This document shows positions 57,761-64,000 of a stretch of 64,000 nt of DNA, in pieces. Position numbers and translations under genes: made by a program. Numbering within the stretch: position 1 is the stretch's first letter; every line of letters starts with the position of its first letter. The notes below the pieces were generated by a model. That model was not told the origin of the DNA. It saw only the letters and a list, made by a program, of their open reading frames with translations, and did not search any database. The stretch is taken from contig NC_088922.1 of NCBI RefSeq assembly GCF_038396675.1, positions 20,730,001-20,794,000 on the forward strand. The letters are read 5' to 3'. Source of the stretch: Hydra vulgaris. Lineage: Eukaryota > Cnidaria > Hydrozoa > Anthoathecata > Hydridae.

Positions 57761-58120
57761 TATTACTAAAAATTGATCTACCACAAAACTATTTCTAAAA
57801 AATTTAAAATATCCTTTCGATTGATCTATCAATTGATCTATCAAATGAAAAGCATATTAATTTTAGAAACGCTTAAGTTAAATGCACTTGGTAACTTTTC
57901 AAATTTATTTATGTTTTTGTTGTTTAATATTTGTTGTTGTTCTTTTTATTTTTTGATCCTTCGACTTTGGTTTTGTTATTTGAAGTTTAAAATTTAAAAA
58001 ATAATAACAATAATAAAAATTAATTCATGATTTTATAACGTTAAAAATTAAATTTTTTCGTGCTTTTAGAAGAATATGTTTTAGTAAAGAGCGCTTTTTG
58101 TTATTTTTTAATAAAAGATG

Positions 58121-58218
<98 letters not shown>

Positions 58219-58223
58219 GTATG

Positions 58224-58264
<41 letters not shown>

Positions 58265-58440
58265 TAATATAATGTTAAGTTTATTTTTTTTATTTGTTTG
58301 TTTATTTTCATATTGTTAAAGGAAATGCTTCTTTTTTAATAAAACTTTATATTTACGGAATTTATCAAGGGGTTTGCCGATAAGATATATTAGTCTTCTT
58401 CTCGCCTCTGCTTCATATATATCTTTTTATTAACATACGG
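57761..58440 (+). other. 3' untranslated region of LINE family B copy 2, with (TA)n insert
   Basis: Non-coding. A TA tract (58121-58255) splits it. The conserved stem-loop lies at about 58377-58409 (AAGGGGTTTGCCGATAAGA ... TCTTCTTCTCGCCTC), matching the copy 1 end at 50510. Confidence 0.7.
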
Positions 58441-58914
58441 TTTGTACATATTTAAACGGCAAAAAATAAAAAATAAATTTAAAAAAAAAAAAAATGCAAT
58501 AATGAAGTTAGTACAACCGATTTTTATTTTTCTTGATACTATCATTGTAATTTCATTTTCTCATTTTAGAATAAAAGAACCACCTTATATTATAGAAACA
58601 ACCGAATTAATTAACTGAAGGAAAAAAAGAGAAAAGGAAAAACGAAGGAAATTATTTTGAAGAATAAAAAAGATTAGTTAAAAATAAAGAAAAATAAGAA
58701 AAATATTGAAAGGTATAAACGAACGAAGAGATTGAAGAGAAAATAAAACAAAAAATGAGTAAAAGAATAAAACGAACAAATAGATTTAATAATAAAAAAA
58801 CTAAAACAAAACAAAAAAAATCAATTAAAAGCTAAGTACCAAATTTAAAGAAAAAAAGTTCATAAAATGATCGAAATAATAATAAAAAGAACTAATTAAA
58901 ACATAAAAATAATT

Positions 58915-59385
58915 CGCTACCATTTTTACACCTTTGTTTTTTGCCAAAAATTAAAAAAGGTTCTTATTATTTTTTTATTTTACTTTATTTTGTAGAAGTT
59001 TTTGTGTTTACCTTTTCGTTTTATAGTTTTTGTTTTCATTTTGTAGATTTTGTGTCTTGCCTTTTCGTTTGCATAAAGTATTCTATTATTTGTGTATTTG
59101 TATTCTATTGTTGTTAATTATTTTTGCTGTTGTTGGCTGTTGTTATTGATTGAGTGTTTCATATTCATTTGTCTTTTTATTTCATTTATTTTACCCTAAA
59201 CGCTATTATTATTTTTTATTATTTTTATTATTATTATTGGTGTTGATTTTTTTTTGTGTGTGTTTATTTTATTTAGGTGTCACTCAAGTGACCAGTTTTT
59301 ATCTATATGAGTGACACCTAACCAAATTTTGTAAAATTATAAAAAAATTGTAATTTTTAAATTTTTGGCTGAATAAATGGATAGA
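58915..59385 (+). repeat. Retroposed repeat with TAGGTGTCACTC stem-loop, copy 2
   Basis: Shares order and text with the inverted copy at 34085-34560: TTTTGCCAAAAAT, GTGTTTCATATTCATTTGTC, TATTTAGGTGTCACTC. The 12-bp stem is 59274-59285 with 59309-59320. It ends TTTTTGGCTGAATAAATGG. Confidence 0.8.
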
Positions 59386-59389
59386 TATT

Positions 59390-60052
59390 ATGGATGCAGT
59401 TTTATCTGAGAACTCAGAGCAGAATAAAAGTAAGTTATTGTAAAATCTTTTCAAAATAAGTATTACAGCAACATCGAAATGTATGCGTTGTAAAGTCACA
59501 TGAGTATTTAAAGTTCGACAAAACATTTTATTTTAATTGCAGATACAGTTGAATTTTTTAAAGATGATTTTTCACCTCATGAGAGTGAATATGTCCCAAG
59601 TAAGGAAGAGTCTAAAGATGACGTAAGGAGACAATACCAAGGGCCATACGCTCGAAAAAAATTGGTACATATATCATTTCTTATTGCACATGCTCCAAAA
59701 AAAGTCTGTTCGTATTTAGGGGGATGGTAGACCTTTAAAGACTAGAACTATGAATCACAAATATCATTTTAGAAAAGGCGGAGAGAGGTTGGGAGTGTGC
59801 AAATCCTCCTTTCTTAAAACATTTGATAAAACAATTAAATTTTTAGAAAATGTTTTGAAAAAGGAGAAGCAATCTCTTTCTGCCATACCTTTAATTGATG
59901 TTCGTGGTTCAAGTTCCTCAGCAAATAAAACCAGTGTTGACAAAATCATGGCAATTAAAGATCGGTGACCAAATATTTCTTCCTCAGGGTTTAACAATAA
60001 TATTTATGAACGAGATGTATTAAGAAAAGCTAAATTTTATAGCGTTGCGTAA
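59390..60052 (+). pseudogene. Uncharacterised transposon-type gene fragment
   Basis: Exon 1 starts MDAVLSENSEQNK (59390-59429) before GTAAGT. Exon 2 from 59543 after TTGCAG reads DTVEFFKDDFSPHESEYVPSKEESKDDVRRQYQGPYARKKL. A later block 59750-59968 reads YHFRKGGERLGVCKSSFLKTFDKTIKFLENVLKK, then IPLIDVRGSSSS, then DKIMAIKDR. The VCKxxFLxTxxIxxKxxxxxLxK...DxRG pattern occurs in a multicopy gene family of cnidarians and insects which I believe is transposon-derived. Stops lie at 59729-59750 and after IKDR. The catalytic part is not present. Confidence 0.55.
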
Positions 60053-61900
60053 TTTATGGACAATCCCTTAATTTTATCTTATTATATATTCAATAAATTA
60101 TCAAGTACAACAAGAAATATCATTGGAATATTTGGTTTAATGTTATAATAAAATGAAAGCATAAGTCAGTAATTATATTATAAAAATATTCATAAAATGA
60201 TTTTATATTATTAGAGTAATTTAAAATTTTTTCAAAAAAGTGTTTTTTGCAAATGAAATATTGGAACTCATTGTATACTATTCAAAGAGTTCTAATCTTT
60301 TATATACAATATATAGAAGTCATTAAAACACAGTATTGAACTCGTATTTATTTAAATAATTTTTTATTAATTCGGGCGATCAGAAATCAAGAAATTTAGG
60401 CAAATTATCCTTTGATACCAGCAACAAACGCTACCAGCGATTGAGCATTAAGCAAACTAAGAAAAATGAAAACTTTGTACTCACTAGAAAAGTAACGAAA
60501 GAAAGAGTAACTTTTTAAAAAAAGAGTAACTCTTTAAAAGAAGAGTAACTTTTAAACACACTAAGAAAAAACTATAAAGTACCATGAACCATCCACGGCT
60601 AAACTGGTGTAAGAACATCATAGACACAGGTAATGACTTTTTGTACCCGAAGTAAAGGCAGAAAAACTGCATTTGGATAATTTAAAAAATAAATCTTGAG
60701 TTCGCTATAATGTTTTATAAAGTTCCTTTACTATATGAAACTTATTTTTCAAAACCAAACTTTGTTTACCGTTTTTTATTTTCTTTAACTTTCCGTATTA
60801 CATACGCATTTGAAAATATTATATTTGAAGGCCATATTTTGCTTCATATTTTAAAAAATTTTTTTGAATAATAAATTACAACAGAAACTTAAGCAATGTG
60901 CAACCCATGTCCAACGCTTTGCTACATGGTGAAAAACCTTTGTGACGAATCTCCATTGAACAATCATTAATAAGAGCATCCATTATTTTTCAACCTAATG
61001 TCTTGATTGAGTTGACAAAACATAAATTGGTTGATCGCTTGAAAACATTACTTGGGTTAAATTTTTTTACTGCCAAAAAATACATATATACTAAAGTTGT
61101 CGATATTGCAACCTCTAAGAATAAAGTCAAAAATAGAGCAAAATATACAAAGCACAAACAAAGTAGAAACAATGAGACTTTATCGTATTTTATAATTTAG
61201 GGATAAACTAAGGATACTAGATCCTTAATCGTACCATTTTAATCCAACATTGTACCTATACCAGGACTTAACAAATAATATATTAATTCACATTACATTT
61301 TAAATGATTTTGATAAAGATCTTTTTCTGTGCCAATGCAATGCAAAAAAAATTATAAAATTTTAAATCTTTCCTGGATTAGGCTGAAAACAGGTATCGCC
61401 ATTTAAGATATAGTAATTAAATGTATAAAATACTCTTTCGCGGTGCTCTGTGACAAGACTCTAAAGTTTTCTTGGGGCGTCTAAAAAAAGTAAAATAAAA
61501 TTGTTGAAAACCTTTTCATGTGACCATGGTAATTATAAAAAAAAGTATTATACAAAGGCAAGTACTTTTTTTATGTGAGGATTTGGAAATTTGTTTGTTT
61601 TTTTATGTTTCCCGACCTCATTACAGAAACCTATAAGGTACTTCCAACATTTTGAAAAAACAACAGTTTCATGGCATTCAATTAGAATTTTCTAAAAACT
61701 AAAACTAAAATCAAATCAAATTAAATGCCAAAAATTTACAATATAAAAAGTTTACAAGATAAAAAGTAAGCAAATTTAACTCAATGATCGCTTAACTTAA
61801 CACGATCAATACTTGTGCTTAGTTAAAATAAGACAAAATAATCTCAAGATTACTTCACTCGCCTATCTGATAAAGCAAATTTATACTAATAATATTTGAG
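60053..61900. other. AT-rich stretch without recognisable gene
   Basis: Short frames (60484-60672 minus, 61003-61200 plus) have no recognisable motif. GAGTAACTTTT words repeat three times at 60508-60560. Confidence 0.45.
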
Positions 61901-61911
61901 TAAAATTAGTC

Positions 61912-62612
61912 GACACGGTGGCGAACTGTCCATTAAGCTAACTAGGCTGCAGCCAAAGGGTCAGTGATTTTAGGGGGCCCGTGCACGGGCCCTTGGCCCC
62001 ATAACATACTTGTGCGTCTATCATTTATAATCTATCAGTCAGATTCAGATTTTGATCTTATGCGATAATCATGCTAACATTATCTTATTCATAACGCCAA
62101 TGACGTTTCCTAACGTCAGTGTAGCATTCCGGATATACCTGACTCTAATGATTGCCAATTGTTCAGATGACCAATCATTATCGGCACTTGGACGAGTAAA
62201 AAACGCAATCAGCACAACAATGAATGATGAAAGATTGAATTTTTTGACACTCATGGGATTGAAAGTAAACTACTACGCGATTTGGAATTGGCCAATATCA
62301 TCAATGATTTTGACGTAGCTAAAGTTCGAAAAGTAACTTTGGCATCCACTAAATAGGTGTCAATTTGTTCAAATTTAACTTGGATTTATTCACTGAACTA
62401 ACGGTCGACTATTGTGAGTGAGAGTGAGTTGAAACTTACAGTATATACCTAACTGCATTGGCCTACCTTTGCTGTATGTTATGAAAAAAATATACGCACA
62501 CCAATATATTACTATTTTTTCTATCAGGTAGGTAATTCTTGCACAAGGGGCTCCTAATATGTCACTAGCATAGGAGCCCCAAATTATTTAGTCCGCCACT
62601 GACTCGATATAA
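61912..62612 (+). mobile_element. Internally deleted hAT element (ZMYM1 type)
   Basis: The left end CACGGTGGCGAACTG and the inverted right end CAGTGGCGGACTA resemble the CAGTGGCGGA ends of ZMYM-type hATs. GGGCCCGTGCACGGGCCC (61975-61992) and GGGGCTCCTA...TAGGAGCCCC (about 62549-62582) are palindromes just inside. Flanks AGTCGA and ACTCGA may be an imperfect 8-bp target duplication. Only the C-terminal coding exon remains. Confidence 0.65.
62052..62335 (+). pseudogene. hAT C-terminal dimerisation domain (ZMYM1-like)
   Basis: FPNVSVAFRIYLTLMIANCS then DDQSLSALGRVKNAISTTMN then DERLNFLTLMG corresponds to the family text FPNVxVALRIxLTLPVTxAxxERSFSxLxxxKxxLRSTMxxERLxxLA. The ERSFS box has become DQSLS. 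After a one-base shift, the end reads INDFDVAKVRKVTLASTK and stops. The catalytic core is deleted. Confidence 0.8.
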
Positions 62613-63300
62613 ATGTTATTTGTGCAAAGTTTAAAATTTAAGACAACTAATATTTTCTAGATATTATAATGAAAAAAAATAATAAGTTGATTTATTAAAG
62701 ATAAAAAGTATACTAAAATAAAAAAAGCGGTTGAAAGTAAGAAATTCCTTTACTTTTCGTAACTAATTAGAAAAAACCTTACAAAAATATGTTCATTACC
62801 TTTTTCAAAAAGTTGAAATTTATTTTTTTTTCTCATTGTGCAAAGGGTAACATTTTTCAACATTTTTCGTTGAGCATAGAATAACTTTTTCAAAATAGTA
62901 ACTTGCCAATATAAAATAATATCGTTATAAAAATAACTAAAACAACTGAAAACTAAACAATGAAGTTCTAGTATGAAACTACCGTAAGCCGAACGCTATT
63001 TTTTTAAGTTAGTTGCAGTTTTCTTAAGCAATCCTTATTATGAGTTTTTGAAACTTAAATGGGCATAACTTTTAGTAGAATCATTCGTTTTTTATGAAAT
63101 TTTCACCATTTGTAATACTGATTTAAAGCTCTTTACAATGATGTATAATAATTAAATATTTGAATAGTTTAAAAATTTTGCACACGTACCTAAATAAAGA
63201 GTTTTCAAGTTCTTATGTCTAAGCATGGTCTATAACCCGATTGATATAAAAAGATTAAAAACCGACAATCTTGATTGTGGATTTTGTAAACTGATGATCT
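62613..63300. other. AT-rich stretch without recognisable gene
   Basis: Nothing recognised on either strand. Confidence 0.5.
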
Positions 63301-63639
63301 TGTAAATATGTTTTATGAAACTTTTTTGGATAAATTTATTAATAACAATAACAAAAATGATTACTAATAAGAATCTTTTCAGTCGTTTAGCTGATATCAA
63401 CATCTTATTGTGCCACTATGATAGAACAATAAGAAGAAATATATGTGCAGAAGTTTGTATCCCATCTTATTTAAAAAACAGTAAAAAGCATTGTATTGCT
63501 CTGAGGTAAGTCACTTTACGTTTTCTTCAAAAATAATTATCTTTTTTTATTTTAATACAATAAGTTAATCTGTGTTAATTGTGTAAGCAACTTTATTCTA
63601 GATATAAAAAACTGTAAGGGTTAAGGATATAATGAAGTC

Positions 63640-64000
63640 AGTTCTTTGTGTGAGTATATAAATGGTCTTTCTGCTCAGGTTCAAATCATAAATTTATGGC
63701 TCTGAATACACATTGTCATAACCATCGACTGAACTTATTTGTTTTTGAATCGTGTAATGTTCAACTAGTTTTAGAGGTTATTCTAATTATTCAGAATTAA
63801 TTATTCAAAAAATAGATAAAGTTTTTAGAAGCTTATTTTAAAGCTTAAACCTCAAACGCATAAGAAAAGTTAAAGGATGTTTGTAGAACTAGATGGATTG
63901 AGCGCATAGATGGTTTAAATACTTTTCTTGAACATTATTCACCAATTTTCCATGCTTTATATATCATGGCTTTCCCTGAGAGTTCTGTTAACAAAGATAC
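63640..64000 (+). pseudogene. hAT transposase relic (DUF4371-type), runs off window
   Basis: YINGLSAQVQI, then KFMALNTHCHNHRLNLFVFESCN (family: ALxxHCxxHRLNLxVxxSC), and further on KLKDVCRTRWIERIDGLNTF then LEHYSPIFHALY (the TRWxERxDxxxxF catalytic segment), each in a different frame. A preceding open exon, 63315-63505, ends ALR before GTAAGT and may belong to it. The continuation is outside the window. Confidence 0.75.

Noticed and set aside
61003..61200. 65-codon frame MIELTKHKLVDRL...
   Set aside because: No recognisable domain; lysine-rich composition is expected from AT-rich DNA.

Overview
This is AT-rich eukaryotic DNA that is almost entirely mobile-element wreckage. I infer a cnidarian, most likely a Hydra species. 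The basis is the very long (TA)n tracts (more than 18), the mix of elements (Penelope-like, several APE-type LINEs, mariner, Tc1 DD36E, several hAT types, foldback MITEs) and an element related to RAG1. There is no operon structure, no rRNA or tRNA gene that I can see, and no complete single-copy host gene. The best host-gene trace is one cysteine-rich exon at 52771-52882. A ROCO/LRRK-like kinase fragment lies at 15436-15969.

The most interesting object is at 1710-7524. It is a complete but decayed cut-and-paste transposon on the + strand with about ten exons. Its first exon encodes zinc-binding modules in the order found in the N-terminal half of vertebrate RAG1 (CxxC...HPxxxCxxC, a RING finger, a C2H2-like finger, a GRP box). 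Its later exons encode a DDE-type transposase with RAG1-core-like motifs. The ends are short inverted repeats beginning CACGGTG, one base from the V(D)J heptamer CACAGTG, inside a 4-bp CAGG target duplication. This matches the N-RAG-TP/Chapaev type of element better than Transib.

Layout. 1-830: hAT relic, minus strand. 1710-7524: RAG1-N-like transposon. 7793-8468: foldback element. 8747-9245: 42-bp-unit repeat family (further copies at 42437-43093 and inverted at 12000-12710). 9331-10555: mariner. 12723-15008: region bounded by an inverted repeat, with a LINE tail inside. 15436-15969: kinase fragment. 16177-17475: near-perfect head-to-head palindrome of a Penelope-like element carrying hammerhead ribozyme motifs. 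18160-23235: LINE interrupted by a 4.1-kb composite element (18562-22684) with CCCAGTAGGCA ends. 23421-25868: element with long inverted repeats and a P2X7-tail-like zinc domain. 25885-28890: APE-type LINE interrupted by a MITE. 29392-32340: unrecognised intronless degraded coding region, a candidate lateral transfer. 33640-36400: ZNF862-like hAT relic. 36520-37263: LINE relic. 37265-37492: palindrome with a hammerhead. 37700-42060: two-ORF LINE with a nested LINE. 43644-44951: complete DD36E Tc1-like element. 45346-46653: two foldbacks. 47340-48900: unclassified transposase-like gene cut by a LINE. 48890-50620 and 56040-58440: two copies of one LINE family. 52155-52753: pogo-like MITE. 53217-53564: foldback MITE. 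53667-54600: second Penelope-like element with its own hammerhead. 59390-60052: uncharacterised transposon-type gene. 61912-62612: internally deleted hAT. 63640-64000: another hAT relic, running off the window.

The protein-coding parts do not form one pathway. The logic is insertion, nesting and decay. Two themes recur: inverted duplications at retroelement junctions, and (TA)n tracts at element edges. All family assignments come from reading motifs by eye; no database search was possible.
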